Assembly (NCBI GenBank): GCA_963521185.1
Contig: CAUQTV010000004.1
Location: forward strand, 1 to 64,000
Direction of reading: 5' to 3'
From: Enterobacter_D sp963521185
Lineage (GTDB): Bacteria > Pseudomonadota > Gammaproteobacteria > Enterobacterales > Enterobacteriaceae
Length of the DNA stretch: 64,000 nt
The position numbers and the translations under genes are program-made. Below the pieces are notes generated by a model that saw nothing but the letters and a program-made list of their open reading frames with translations, searched no databases and had not been told where the DNA came from. Shown here piece by piece: positions 1-8,610 of the stretch; within the stretch, counting starts at the first letter, position 1, and each line of letters begins with the position of its first letter.

Positions 1-35
1 GTTAGTTGCGAAGTGATTCACATCTGCCGTGTCGA

Positions 36-95
36 TGGAGGCGCATTATAGGGAGCTACGAAGGAATGACAAGCGGAAAAATGCATTTTTATTTC
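36..95 (-). promoter_or_regulatory. rRNA operon P1 promoter (rrnH-like), firing off the left edge
   Basis: On the minus strand a perfect -35 TTGTCA (67-72) and a perfect -10 TATAAT (45-50) are separated by 16 bp, the spacing typical of rrn P1 promoters. The -10 is followed by a GC-rich discriminator GCGCCTCC and a likely +1 A at 36, and an A/T-rich UP-element-like tract precedes the -35 (about 75-95). This matches the architecture of E. coli rrn P1. In E. coli the 16S gene of rrnH follows gmhB, so the context agrees. The rRNA genes themselves lie outside the window. Regulation by Fis, ppGpp and initiating NTP is inferred from the family. Confidence 0.9.
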
Positions 96-121
96 AACCG
101 CTCATCTTTTCGTCACAACGC

Positions 122-688
122 CTAATTTTGCTGCTTTTTGATAGCAGAAGGCAGCTCCGCAAGGCTATTAATCACCCAATCCGCGGCGTTTTCCGCATCC
201 GGGGTCACAGGCTTACCGGTGCGCACCAGCACTTTATGCCCGACACCCGCCGCCGCAGCCGCCTGCATATCTTCCAGTTTGTCGCCCACCATATAAGAAG
301 CGGCCATATCAATGTGCAAGAAATCGCGCGCAGAGATAAGCATACCCGGATGGGGCTTACGGCAATCGCAGACCTGGCGGAACTCTTCTACCGTGCCCTG
401 CGGATGATGAGGACAGTAATAGATGCCGTCCAGTTCGACGCCACGGTCGGCCAGCGACCAGTCCATCCATTCGGTCAGCGTTTCAAATTGCGCTTCGGTG
501 AATTTACCCCGGGCAATCCCTGACTGGTTGGTGACGACCACCAGCGCAAAACCCATTTCTTTGAGTTCACGCATGGCGTCGATTGCGCCAGTGATAAACT
601 CGAACTCATCAATCTCATGGACATAGCCATGATCGACATTAATCGTGCCATCACGATCGAGAAAAATTGCGGGTACTGACTGTGCCAC
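122..688 (-). CDS. gmhB: D-glycero-beta-D-manno-heptose 1,7-bisphosphate 7-phosphatase
   Basis: Removes the C7 phosphate of heptose bisphosphate in the ADP-heptose pathway that feeds the inner core of LPS; cytoplasmic. The 188-residue protein has the HAD nucleophile motif FLDRDGT (D11 and D13) and the zinc-binding loop formed by C92, H94, C107 and C109, as in E. coli GmhB. Translation starts at GTG (686-688) with AGGAG seven bases upstream. It is divergent from metN and lies directly upstream of the rrn P1 promoter, the same neighbourhood as in E. coli. Confidence 0.97.
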   Translation of the reverse strand: MAQSVPAIFLDRDGTINVDHGYVHEIDEFEFITGAIDAMRELKEMGFALVVVTNQSGIARGKFTEAQFETLTEWMDWSLADRGVELDGIYYCPHHPQGTVEEFRQVCDCRKPHPGMLISARDFLHIDMAASYMVGDKLEDMQAAAAAGVGHKVLVRTGKPVTPDAENAADWVINSLAELPSAIKKQQN

Positions 689-776
689 CGGCGTGCTCCT
701 GAAAAAGGCATGTGCCGCTAGTATCTCATGTTTCGAAGCACAAGAAAGTGCTCATCATACAGAGTTACATTGAATT

Positions 777-800
777 AGACGTCTGGATGCCTTAACATCC
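777..800 (+). promoter_or_regulatory. MetJ operator (tandem met boxes) upstream of metN
   Basis: A perfect met box AGACGTCT occupies 777-784 and is followed without gap by two degenerate 8-bp repeats, GGATGCCT (785-792) and TAACATCC (793-800). MetJ dimers bind tandem 8-bp met boxes in enterobacteria with S-adenosylmethionine as corepressor. The site is about 75 bp before metN, so methionine-dependent repression of metNIQ is the expected control. Confidence 0.8.
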
Positions 801-876
801 GTTTTGTTTACGGTCATTACCCGTATATGGCAGAACAAAATGCCACGGCTAACTTCTATACGATAAAAATAATCTG

Positions 877-1908
877 ATGATTAAACTTTCGAATATCACC
901 AAAGTGTTCCAGCAGGGAACCCGCACTATACAGGCGCTGAACAACGTCAGCCTGCATGTCCCTGCCGGTCAAATTTATGGCGTCATTGGTGCGTCAGGCG
1001 CAGGCAAAAGTACCCTGATCCGCTGTGTTAACCTGCTTGAGCGCCCCACGGAGGGCAGCGTCCAGGTTGACGGGCAGGAGCTGACCGCGCTCTCTGAGTC
1101 GCAGTTGACCAAAGCGCGCCGCCAGATTGGCATGATCTTCCAGCACTTCAACCTGCTGGCCTCCCGCACCGTGTTTGGCAATGTGGCGCTGCCGCTTGAG
1201 CTGGACAACACGTCGCAGGCAGAAATCAAACGCCGCGTGACTGAGCTGCTGGAGCTGGTTGGGCTTAGCGATAAACACGACAGCTATCCGGCAAATCTCT
1301 CCGGCGGCCAGAAACAGCGTGTCGCGATTGCCCGCGCCCTTGCCAGCAATCCGAAAGTGCTGCTCTGTGATGAAGCCACCAGCGCACTGGATCCGGCCAC
1401 CACCCGCTCGATTCTGGAGCTGTTAAAAGACATTAACCGTCGCCTCGGCTTAACCATCCTCCTTATTACGCATGAAATGGACGTGGTAAAGCGCATTTGC
1501 GACTGCGTGGCGGTTATCAGTAACGGTGAGCTGATTGAGCAGGACACCGTCAGCGAAGTGTTCTCCCACCCGAAAACACCGCTGGCGCAGCAGTTCATTC
1601 AGTCCACGCTGCATCTGGACATCCCCGAAGATTATCTGCAACGCCTGAAGCCCGAACCAGCAGACGCCAGCGTGCCGATGCTGCGCATGGAATTTACCGG
1701 TCAGTCGGTGGATGCCCCACTGCTCTCCGAAACCGCGCGCCGCTTTAATGTGAACAACAACATTATTAGCGCGCAGATGGATTATGCCGGTGGCGTGAAG
1801 TTCGGCATTATGCTGACCGAAATGCACGGTACACAGCAGGATACGCAAGCCGCCATTGCCTGGCTGCAAGAACACCATGTAAAAGTAGAGGTGCTGGGTT
1901 ATGTCTGA
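877..1908 (+). CDS. metN: D/L-methionine ABC transporter, ATP-binding protein
   Basis: ATPase subunit of the MetNIQ importer on the cytoplasmic face of the inner membrane. The 343-residue protein has a Walker A motif GASGAGKST (38-46), the ABC signature LSGGQ, the Walker B stretch LLCDEATS and a C-terminal NIL domain of roughly 80 residues that binds methionine and causes trans-inhibition in the E. coli homologue. Its stop overlaps metI by eight bases, indicating translational coupling. The operon sits behind met boxes at 777-800. Confidence 0.98.
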   Translation: MIKLSNITKVFQQGTRTIQALNNVSLHVPAGQIYGVIGASGAGKSTLIRCVNLLERPTEGSVQVDGQELTALSESQLTKARRQIGMIFQHFNLLASRTVFGNVALPLELDNTSQAEIKRRVTELLELVGLSDKHDSYPANLSGGQKQRVAIARALASNPKVLLCDEATSALDPATTRSILELLKDINRRLGLTILLITHEMDVVKRICDCVAVISNGELIEQDTVSEVFSHPKTPLAQQFIQSTLHLDIPEDYLQRLKPEPADASVPMLRMEFTGQSVDAPLLSETARRFNVNNNIISAQMDYAGGVKFGIMLTEMHGTQQDTQAAIAWLQEHHVKVEVLGYV

Positions 1909-2554
1909 GCCAATGATGTGGTTACTGGCACGCGGTGTCTGGGAGACGCTGGCGATGACGTTTGTGTCCGGCTTCTTCGGGTTCGTACTGGGCCTGCCGG
2001 TGGGTGTGCTGTTGTACATCACGCGCCCGGGTCAAATTAGCGAAAACGCGAAGCTCTATCGCAGCCTCTCGGCGCTGGTGAATATTTTCCGATCCATTCC
2101 GTTCATTATCTTACTGGTCTGGATGATCCCGTTCACGCGCATCATTGTCGGCACGTCGATTGGCCTGCAAGCCGCCATTGTGCCGCTGACCGTCGGTGCG
2201 GCTCCCTTTATTGCCCGTATGGTTGAGAATGCGCTGTTGGAGATCCCAACCGGGCTTATCGAAGCATCGCGCGCAATGGGTGCCACACCCATGCAGATCA
2301 TCCGCAAAGTGCTGCTGCCAGAAGCGCTGCCAGGCCTTGTGAATGCCGCAACCATTACGCTGATTACGCTGGTTGGCTACTCGGCGATGGGCGGTGCCGT
2401 GGGTGCCGGTGGTCTGGGGCAGATTGGCTATCAGTACGGTTATATCGGCTATAACGCCACGGTCATGAACACGGTGCTGGTATTGCTGGTCGTTCTGGTT
2501 TATTTAATTCAATTCTCGGGCGATCGTATTGTCCGGGCAGTAACTCACAAATAA
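1901..2554 (+). CDS. metI: D/L-methionine ABC transporter, permease
   Basis: Inner-membrane permease of MetNIQ, 217 residues with about five hydrophobic segments, as expected for the small MetI-type permeases. The cytoplasmic coupling (EAA) loop is visible as EASRAMGATPMQIIRKVLLP, the region that contacts MetN. It overlaps metN by eight bases and is followed 43 bases later by metQ. Confidence 0.98.
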   Translation: MSEPMMWLLARGVWETLAMTFVSGFFGFVLGLPVGVLLYITRPGQISENAKLYRSLSALVNIFRSIPFIILLVWMIPFTRIIVGTSIGLQAAIVPLTVGAAPFIARMVENALLEIPTGLIEASRAMGATPMQIIRKVLLPEALPGLVNAATITLITLVGYSAMGGAVGAGGLGQIGYQYGYIGYNATVMNTVLVLLVVLVYLIQFSGDRIVRAVTHK

Positions 2555-2597
2555 CGTTATACACAACACAATCAACTCCAAGAGTTAAGGAAATAGC

Positions 2598-3413
2598 ATG
2601 GCGTTTACATTCAAGACCTTTGCGGCAGTCGGTGCCCTGATTGGTTCTCTGGCACTGGTGGGTTGCGGCCAGGATGAAAAAGATCCGAACCACATTAAAG
2701 TGGGCGTGATCGTCGGTGCAGAACAGCAGGTCGCTGAAACCGCAGTGAAAGTCGCTAAAGAGAAATACGGTCTGGACGTCGAACTGGTGACCTTTAACGA
2801 TTACGTGCTGCCGAACGAAGCGCTGAGCAAAGGCGATATCGACGCCAACGCCTTCCAGCATAAACCCTATCTGGATCAGCAGATCAAAGATCGTGGCTAC
2901 AAGCTGACCGCCGTCGGCAATACCTTTGTTTACCCGATTGCCGGCTACTCCAAAAAAATCAAATCTATTGATGAGTTGCAGGATGGCGCACAGGTTGCTG
3001 TACCGAACGATCCGACCAACCTCGGCCGCTCTTTACTGCTGCTGCAAAAACAGGGTCTGATCAAACTGAAAGACGGTGTTGGCCTGCTGCCGACCACGTT
3101 GGACGTGGTTGAAAACCCGAAAAACCTGAAAATCGTTGAGCTGGAAGCCCCGCAGCTGCCGCGCTCTCTGGACGACGCGCAGATCGCGCTGGCCGTCATC
3201 AACACCACTTACGCCAGCCAGATCAACCTGACCCCGGCAAAAGATGGCATCTTTGTTGAAGACAAAGACTCCCCGTATGTAAACCTGATCGTCACCCGCG
3301 AAGATAATAAAGACGCGGAAAACGTGAAGAAATTCGTTCAGGCTTACCAGTCTGACGAAGTTTACCAGCAAGCCAATAAAGTCTTTAACGGCGGCGCAGT
3401 TAAAGGCTGGTAA
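2598..3413 (+). CDS. metQ: Methionine-binding lipoprotein
   Basis: Substrate-binding component of the methionine importer, anchored to the periplasmic side of the inner membrane. The 271-residue precursor has a lipoprotein signal with the lipobox LVGC (lipidated C23), followed by the NLPA/MetQ family fold. Last gene of metNIQ; a strong terminator hairpin follows at 3437-3460. Confidence 0.98.
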   Translation: MAFTFKTFAAVGALIGSLALVGCGQDEKDPNHIKVGVIVGAEQQVAETAVKVAKEKYGLDVELVTFNDYVLPNEALSKGDIDANAFQHKPYLDQQIKDRGYKLTAVGNTFVYPIAGYSKKIKSIDELQDGAQVAVPNDPTNLGRSLLLLQKQGLIKLKDGVGLLPTTLDVVENPKNLKIVELEAPQLPRSLDDAQIALAVINTTYASQINLTPAKDGIFVEDKDSPYVNLIVTREDNKDAENVKKFVQAYQSDEVYQQANKVFNGGAVKGW

Positions 3414-3436
3414 TCTCGTTTTTCTGTAATATCATT

Positions 3437-3468
3437 CAAGGCGGGCGCATGCCCGCCTTGTCATTTTT
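3437..3468 (+). terminator. Rho-independent terminator of metNIQ
   Basis: Perfect 10-bp stem CAAGGCGGGC / GCCCGCCTTG (3437-3446 with 3451-3460), GCAT loop, then a T-rich tail (TCATTTTT). It lies 24 bases after the metQ stop. Confidence 0.9.
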
Positions 3469-3520
3469 GCATGCACCTGATTCAATAACTGGCAATTCGA
3501 TTATTTACTGAGGAAATACT

Positions 3521-3925
3521 ATGCGTGCTTTACCGATCTGTTTACTGGCACTCATGCTGAGCGGCTGTTCTTTGCTAAGCAGATCTCCCGCCGAACCTGT
3601 AAAAAGCACCGCAGCAGCGCCCAAAGCGGAACCGAAGAAAGTCGAAACCCCGCGTCCGGCCCCGGTAAGAGTCATCACCAGTGCTGAAGAGCTGATTGGC
3701 AAACCGTTCCGCGAGTTGGGCGAAGTGACGGGGGATTCCTGCCAGGCGACCAATCAGGATTCACCGCCAAACATCCCGACGGCACGCAAACGCATGCAGA
3801 TCAACGCCTCCAAACTGAAAGCCAACGCCGTATTGCAGCACAGCTGTGAAGTGACCAGCGGCACGCCGGGCTGCTATCGCCAGGCCGTTTGCGTGGGAAC
3901 CGCGCTTAACATTACGGCGAAATGA
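3521..3925 (+). CDS. rcsF: Rcs phosphorelay outer-membrane sensor lipoprotein
   Basis: Outer-membrane lipoprotein that signals envelope damage to the Rcs phosphorelay through IgaA and is threaded by BamA onto outer-membrane proteins. The 134-residue precursor has the lipobox MLSGC (C16), a proline/alanine/lysine-rich linker (about 20-50) and a C-terminal domain with four cysteines (GDSC, HSC, GC, AVC) matching the two disulfides of E. coli RcsF. The stop overlaps the trmO start by four bases. Confidence 0.97.
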   Translation: MRALPICLLALMLSGCSLLSRSPAEPVKSTAAAPKAEPKKVETPRPAPVRVITSAEELIGKPFRELGEVTGDSCQATNQDSPPNIPTARKRMQINASKLKANAVLQHSCEVTSGTPGCYRQAVCVGTALNITAK

Positions 3926-4626
3926 GTGCCTTTCAGTTTGCGCAAATAGGCGTTATTCGCTCTCCTTATAAAGAGAAATTTGCCGTCCCGCGCCAGCCCG
4001 GTCTGGTACAAAGCGGCGGCGAACTTCATCTTATCGCGCCCTACAATCAGGCCGATGCGGTGCGCGGGCTGGAGTCCTTCAGCCATCTTTGGGTGCTGTT
4101 TGTTTTTCATCAGACGATGGAAGGTGGATGGCGTCCCACCGTTCGCCCGCCGCGTCTGGGTGGTAATGCGCGTATGGGCGTTTTCGCCACGCGCTCGACG
4201 TTTCGCCCCAACCCCATTGGCATGTCGCTGGTTGAGCTAAAAGGCATTCGCTGCCAGAAAGATCAGGTGATTCTGGAACTGGGCAGTCTGGATCTGGTTG
4301 ACGGTACGCCGGTTGTGGATATCAAACCCTATTTGCCCTTTGCCGAAGCGCTGCCGGACGCCAAAGCCAGCTATGCCCAGCAGGCACCCGGCGCAGAAAT
4401 GCCGGTGAGCTTTGCCCCCGCCCTTGCGCCGCAGCTGGCGCAGCTGGAAAAGCGTTATCCGAATCTGGCGCGGTTCATCTCCGACGTGCTGGCGCAGGAT
4501 CCCCGCCCTGCGTACCGCAAAGAGGAACAGCAAGGGAAGGAGTATGCGGTCTGGCTGCTCGATTTTAACGTGCGCTGGCGCGTAACCGAGTCAGGATTTG
4601 AAGTCTTTGCGCTGGAATCACGCTAA
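3922..4626 (+). CDS. trmO: tRNA (adenine(37)-N6)-methyltransferase
   Basis: SAM-dependent enzyme that methylates N6 of t6A37 in tRNA-Thr (GGU), formerly TsaA/YaeB. The 234-residue protein has the UPF0066/TrmO beta-barrel domain with GVIRSPY near the N-terminus, and the family sequence RSTFRPNPIGMSLV. It starts within the last codons of rcsF (ATGA overlap), the same pair as in E. coli. Confidence 0.96.
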   Translation: MSAFQFAQIGVIRSPYKEKFAVPRQPGLVQSGGELHLIAPYNQADAVRGLESFSHLWVLFVFHQTMEGGWRPTVRPPRLGGNARMGVFATRSTFRPNPIGMSLVELKGIRCQKDQVILELGSLDLVDGTPVVDIKPYLPFAEALPDAKASYAQQAPGAEMPVSFAPALAPQLAQLEKRYPNLARFISDVLAQDPRPAYRKEEQQGKEYAVWLLDFNVRWRVTESGFEVFALESR

Positions 4627-4748
4627 TTTTAGCGCGCTCTCTTTTGGCATCTTTGCCAGGCTGATAAACTAAACCCCTTTTTTGTGTCAGGCTTGCGTTG
4701 AGCCTGAGCTCATTGTCCAAATGATTTTCCAAATGGAACCGTAACAAC

Positions 4749-6467
4749 ATGCGTACTAGCCAATATCTGCTCTCCACTCTTAAGGAGACACCTGCCGACG
4801 CTGAAGTCATCAGCCACCAGCTGATGCTGCGCGCCGGGATGATCCGCAAACTGGCCTCCGGTTTATACACCTGGCTGCCGACCGGCCTGCGCGTTCTGAA
4901 AAAAGTCGAAAACATCGTGCGTGAAGAGATGAACAACGCCGGTGCTATCGAGGTGTCCATGCCGGTCGTTCAGCCCGCAGACCTGTGGCAGGAAAGTGGT
5001 CGCTGGGAGCAGTATGGTCCGGAACTGTTGCGCTTTGTCGATCGCGGCGAGCGTCCGTTCGTTCTCGGTCCAACGCATGAAGAAGTCATTACCGATCTGA
5101 TCCGCAATGAGCTGAGCTCTTACAAACAGCTGCCGCTGAATTTCTTCCAGATCCAGACGAAATTCCGTGACGAAGTGCGCCCGCGTTTCGGCGTTATGCG
5201 CTCACGTGAATTCCTGATGAAAGATGCCTACTCGTTCCATACGTCCCAGGAATCCCTCCAGGAAACCTACGACGCGATGTATGCCGCCTACAGCATAATC
5301 TTCTCCCGCATGGGTCTGGATTTCCGCGCGGTACAGGCGGACACCGGCTCCATCGGCGGCAGCGCATCCCACGAGTTCCAGGTACTGGCGCAGAGCGGTG
5401 AAGACGATGTGATCTTCTCTGATACCTCTGACTTCGCGGCAAACATTGAATTTGCCGAAGCGCTGGCACCTAAAGCGCCGCGCGGCGCGGCCACCCAGGA
5501 AATGACGCTGGTTGACACACCGAACGCGAAAACCATCGCCGAGCTGGTTGAACAGTTCAGCCTACCGATTGAGAAAACCGTCAAAACCCTGCTGGTGAAA
5601 GCGGCTGAAGGAAGCAGCTATCCGCTGGTTGCCCTGCTGGTGCGTGGCGATCACGAGCTGAACGAAGTGAAAGCAGAGAAGCTGGCGCAGGTTGCCAGCC
5701 CGCTGACTTTCGCGACCGAAGAAGAGATCCGCGCCATTGTGAAAGCCGGTCCGGGTTCACTGGGGCCGGTTAACCTGCCGATCCCGGTGGTGATTGACCG
5801 TACCGTTGCCGTAATGAGCGACTTCTCCGCGGGCGCGAACATCGACGGTAAGCACTATTTTGGCATCAACTGGGATCGCGATGTTGCCACCCCGGAAGTG
5901 GCAGATATCCGTAACGTGGTCGCGGGCGATCCAAGCCCGGACGGCCAGGGCACGCTGCTGATCAAACGCGGCATTGAAGTGGGCCATATCTTCCAGCTTG
6001 GCACCAAATACTCCGAAGCGCTGAAAGCGTCAGTTCAGGGTGAAGATGGTCGCAACCAGACGCTGACCATGGGCTGCTACGGCATCGGTGTGACGCGCGT
6101 GGTGGCGGCAGCCATTGAGCAGAACTTCGACGATCGCGGCATCCTCTGGCCGGAAGCGATTGCGCCTTTCCATGTGGCGATCCTGCCAATGAACATGCAC
6201 AAATCCTTCCGCGTGCAGGAGCTGGCCGAGAAGCTGTACAGCGAACTGCGTGCGCAGGGCATTGAAGTGCTGATGGACGATCGTAAAGAGCGTCCGGGCG
6301 TGATGTTTGCCGATATGGAGCTGATCGGCATCCCGCACACCGTGGTGATTGGCGACCGTAACCTCGACAGCGACGAGATCGAATACAAATACCGTCGTAG
6401 CGGTGAGAAGCAGATGATCAAAACCGGCGATATTCTGCCGTACCTGGTCAACGCCATTAAAGGCTAA
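4749..6467 (+). CDS. proS: Prolyl-tRNA synthetase
   Basis: Class II aminoacyl-tRNA synthetase charging tRNA-Pro. At 572 residues it has the bacterial-type layout: class II motifs 1 and 2 in the N-terminal catalytic part, an inserted editing domain (about 220-400) that hydrolyses Ala-tRNA-Pro, motif 3 (MGCYGIGVTR), then the HGTP-like anticodon-binding domain. Followed by a bidirectional terminator shared with convergent nlpE. Confidence 0.98.
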   Translation: MRTSQYLLSTLKETPADAEVISHQLMLRAGMIRKLASGLYTWLPTGLRVLKKVENIVREEMNNAGAIEVSMPVVQPADLWQESGRWEQYGPELLRFVDRGERPFVLGPTHEEVITDLIRNELSSYKQLPLNFFQIQTKFRDEVRPRFGVMRSREFLMKDAYSFHTSQESLQETYDAMYAAYSIIFSRMGLDFRAVQADTGSIGGSASHEFQVLAQSGEDDVIFSDTSDFAANIEFAEALAPKAPRGAATQEMTLVDTPNAKTIAELVEQFSLPIEKTVKTLLVKAAEGSSYPLVALLVRGDHELNEVKAEKLAQVASPLTFATEEEIRAIVKAGPGSLGPVNLPIPVVIDRTVAVMSDFSAGANIDGKHYFGINWDRDVATPEVADIRNVVAGDPSPDGQGTLLIKRGIEVGHIFQLGTKYSEALKASVQGEDGRNQTLTMGCYGIGVTRVVAAAIEQNFDDRGILWPEAIAPFHVAILPMNMHKSFRVQELAEKLYSELRAQGIEVLMDDRKERPGVMFADMELIGIPHTVVIGDRNLDSDEIEYKYRRSGEKQMIKTGDILPYLVNAIKG

Positions 6468-6490
6468 TAACTGCGCAGGCATCATCATCA

Positions 6491-6529
6491 AAAAGCCCGG
6501 TAAGCGCTTACGCTACCGGGCTTTTTTTA
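6491..6529. terminator. Bidirectional terminator between proS and nlpE
   Basis: Stem AGCCCGGTA (6494-6502) with TACCGGGCT (6514-6522), flanked by an A-run on the left and a run of seven T on the right, so it can end transcripts from both strands. The stem sequence resembles the GCCCGGT...ACCGGGC REP units found elsewhere in the window. Confidence 0.88.
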
Positions 6530-7216
6530 TCAATCGTTGCAGTTTTTACCCGGTACAAAACGGGTTTTACTGTCCGCCACCAGCGTTTTAACACGCTCGC
6601 CGCTTTCCGGATCCGGCGCTAATCTGAAATGCCCGTCGAGCGTGAGCAGGACCGGTTTCGCATCGGTGCCGCGCGCCACGGCGTAATCACGTTCAAGCCC
6701 GGCATTGTTTGCCACGCGCACCGCTTTACCGGTCGCGCAGTCGGTAAACACCGCCGCATCCGCATGGTAAATGTACATGCCGCGCATCGCCATTGGCGTC
6801 GCAGGCAGCGCAGCGTTAACCGGTGCCAGCGTGTAATTCAACGTTGAGGTGATGGGGTTGCCGTCACGATCGAGCATCTCCAGCGACTCGCCTTTGGCAC
6901 GAAACCAGATTTTATCGCCTGTGGAATCGGTCAGCGTCAGTTTGTCGGCGGTGCGCGCCCAGGTGCCATACGAGGCCAGCGCCGCAGGCATTTTCGCCCC
7001 CTGATAGCGCTGGTTCATCACCCAGCTACCGTCAGCTTCCAGAAATAACGCGGTGTCGATCCCTTCGCAATCCGCACAGGGCAGCACGCCCCGCCAGCTC
7101 TGCTGCATGGGTTTTAACGCTTCGGCATGCACGGTTTCAGCATCGTTGCGATGATGACACCCTGGCAGCGCAAACAGCGCCAGCGCGGCGGCCAATGATA
7201 CAAACGCTTTATTCAC
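6530..7216 (-). CDS. nlpE: Outer-membrane lipoprotein NlpE (CutF), Cpx pathway activator
   Basis: Lipoprotein that reports surface adhesion and lipoprotein-trafficking faults to CpxA. I chose the GTG at 7214-7216, preceded by AAGGAA, rather than an ATG 13 codons upstream, because it places the lipoprotein signal at the N-terminus with lipobox LPGC (C20). The result is 228 residues, close to E. coli's 236. A CXXC motif (PCADC) of the NlpE N-terminal domain is present. In E. coli K-12 a yaeF gene lies between proS and nlpE; it is absent here. Confidence 0.95.
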   Translation of the reverse strand: MNKAFVSLAAALALFALPGCHHRNDAETVHAEALKPMQQSWRGVLPCADCEGIDTALFLEADGSWVMNQRYQGAKMPAALASYGTWARTADKLTLTDSTGDKIWFRAKGESLEMLDRDGNPITSTLNYTLAPVNAALPATPMAMRGMYIYHADAAVFTDCATGKAVRVANNAGLERDYAVARGTDAKPVLLTLDGHFRLAPDPESGERVKTLVADSKTRFVPGKNCND

Positions 7217-7247
7217 TTTATGTTCCTTATGACTGTGTTCCGGGCGG

Positions 7248-7670
7248 TCACTCACCGGATCGACGGACTTTTCCGCGTAGCGCCTTCACCGTCGATTTCT
7301 GCGCTTTACCGGACAGACGGCGCTCTTTCGACGCCCGGGTGGGGCGCGTGGGGCGACGGCTTTTTTGTACCGTGGTTAACTCTTTAATCAGCGCCTCAAG
7401 GCGAGCCAGCGCCGCTTCGCGGTTCATCTCCTGACTGCGGTACTCTTGCGCTTTGATGATCACCACGCCCTCGGCGGTAATCAAATGGTGATTCGCCGCC
7501 AGCAGACGCGCTTTGTAATACTCTGGCAGGCTTGATGCCCGAATGTCAAAACGCAGATGGATCGCCGTTGAGGTCTTATTCACATGCTGTCCACCCGCAC
7601 CCTGAGCGCGAATGGCGGTGATCTCCAGTTCGCTGTCCGGCAGTGTGACGTTATGTGACAGTATAATCAT
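7248..7670 (-). CDS. arfB: Alternative ribosome-rescue factor ArfB (peptidyl-tRNA hydrolase)
   Basis: Releases peptides from ribosomes stalled on non-stop mRNA. The ATG at 7670 gives 140 residues, the E. coli YaeJ length; a longer frame adds 20 unrelated residues. The release-factor GGQ motif is at 26-28 (RAQGAGGQHVN) and the C-terminal tail is strongly basic, as needed to enter the empty mRNA channel. Start overlaps the yaeQ stop (ATGA). Confidence 0.97.
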   Translation of the reverse strand: MIILSHNVTLPDSELEITAIRAQGAGGQHVNKTSTAIHLRFDIRASSLPEYYKARLLAANHHLITAEGVVIIKAQEYRSQEMNREAALARLEALIKELTTVQKSRRPTRPTRASKERRLSGKAQKSTVKALRGKVRRSGE

Positions 7671-8212
7671 GCCTGTTGCTGCCACGCGGTCAGGTGAATT
7701 TCCAGATTGTTGTCCGCCGCCGAGAGCCAAATCGCGCCTTCCTGAATCGTCGCCTGCAACGACATGGTGCGTTCAGCGAACGCGCTCAGTTTGGCCAGTT
7801 GGTCGTCATCCAGATACCAGATACTTAAGTTCTTGTACGTTGACAGCTTCGACTGGTTTTGCTGCCACCATAGCTCCGCCGCACGGCTGTTGTAGGTGAA
7901 CAGCGCCACCTCTTTCGACTGGGTGCAGGCTTTCTTGACCCGACGCTCATCCGGCAGACCCAACTCAATCCACAGATCGATACCCATGTGATCGTTATGC
8001 AGCCAGGCTTCCGGTTCATCTTCCGCGCTCAGCCCGCGAGAAAATTGCAGACGCTCATCGGCATATTTGATCCATGCCAACAGGCGCAGCATCATGCGCT
8101 CCTGCGTCTCAGAAGGATGGCGCGCCATTGTCAGTGTGGCATCAAGGAACCGATTACGGTCCAAATCGGCCACATTGACCGTTGCTTTATAAATCGTCGC
8201 TTTTAACGCCAT
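7667..8212 (-). CDS. yaeQ: YaeQ family protein
   Basis: Conserved enterobacterial protein of 181 residues with the YaeQ (DUF1512-like, PD-(D/E)XK-type fold) architecture. The molecular function is not established; E. coli YaeQ was once reported to suppress loss of the elongation factor RfaH. The start at 8212 has AAGGAG seven bases upstream. It is translationally coupled to arfB. Confidence 0.93.
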   Translation of the reverse strand: MALKATIYKATVNVADLDRNRFLDATLTMARHPSETQERMMLRLLAWIKYADERLQFSRGLSAEDEPEAWLHNDHMGIDLWIELGLPDERRVKKACTQSKEVALFTYNSRAAELWWQQNQSKLSTYKNLSIWYLDDDQLAKLSAFAERTMSLQATIQEGAIWLSAADNNLEIHLTAWQQQA

Positions 8213-8409
8213 GGTACAACTCCTTCGCAAAATGGAGGCCATTGTAGCGAATTCGCGGTTAAAGCGCTGTTAACTCTTGATGTAGCACTTATTCACTACG
8301 CTGATATTGCGTAAATGAGTGTGGTATAGTCACCTTGCTAAACAGAGTTTATCTTCGTAGGCTTAAACTTACATCCCATGGTTAAGTCAGCACACCGACA
8401 GGAGGGCAT

Positions 8410-8610
8410 GTGGAAAAATATTGTGAGTTAATACGCAAGCGGTATGCGGAGATCGCCAGCGGAGATTTAGGGTACATCCCGGATGCGCTGGGCTGCGTAT
8501 TAAAAGTGCTTAATGAAGTGGCGTCGGATGACACCCTTTCTGAGTCCGTCAGGGAAAAGGCAGCCTATGCTGCCGCGAACTTACTGGTGAGCGATTATGT
8601 CAATGAATGA
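8410..8610 (+). CDS. yaeP: YaeP family small protein
   Basis: 66-residue conserved enterobacterial protein of unknown function. It begins with GTG at 8410, immediately after a strong AGGAGG Shine-Dalgarno. Its end overlaps rof, forming a two-gene unit as in E. coli. A possible promoter upstream has GATATT (8303-8308), 16 bp, TATAGT (8325-8330). Confidence 0.93.
   Translation: MEKYCELIRKRYAEIASGDLGYIPDALGCVLKVLNEVASDDTLSESVREKAAYAAANLLVSDYVNE

Noticed and set aside
4687..4708. TCAGGCT/AGCCTGA hairpin upstream of proS as a terminator or riboswitch
   Set aside because: No U-run after it, and no conserved riboswitch or T-box features around it.
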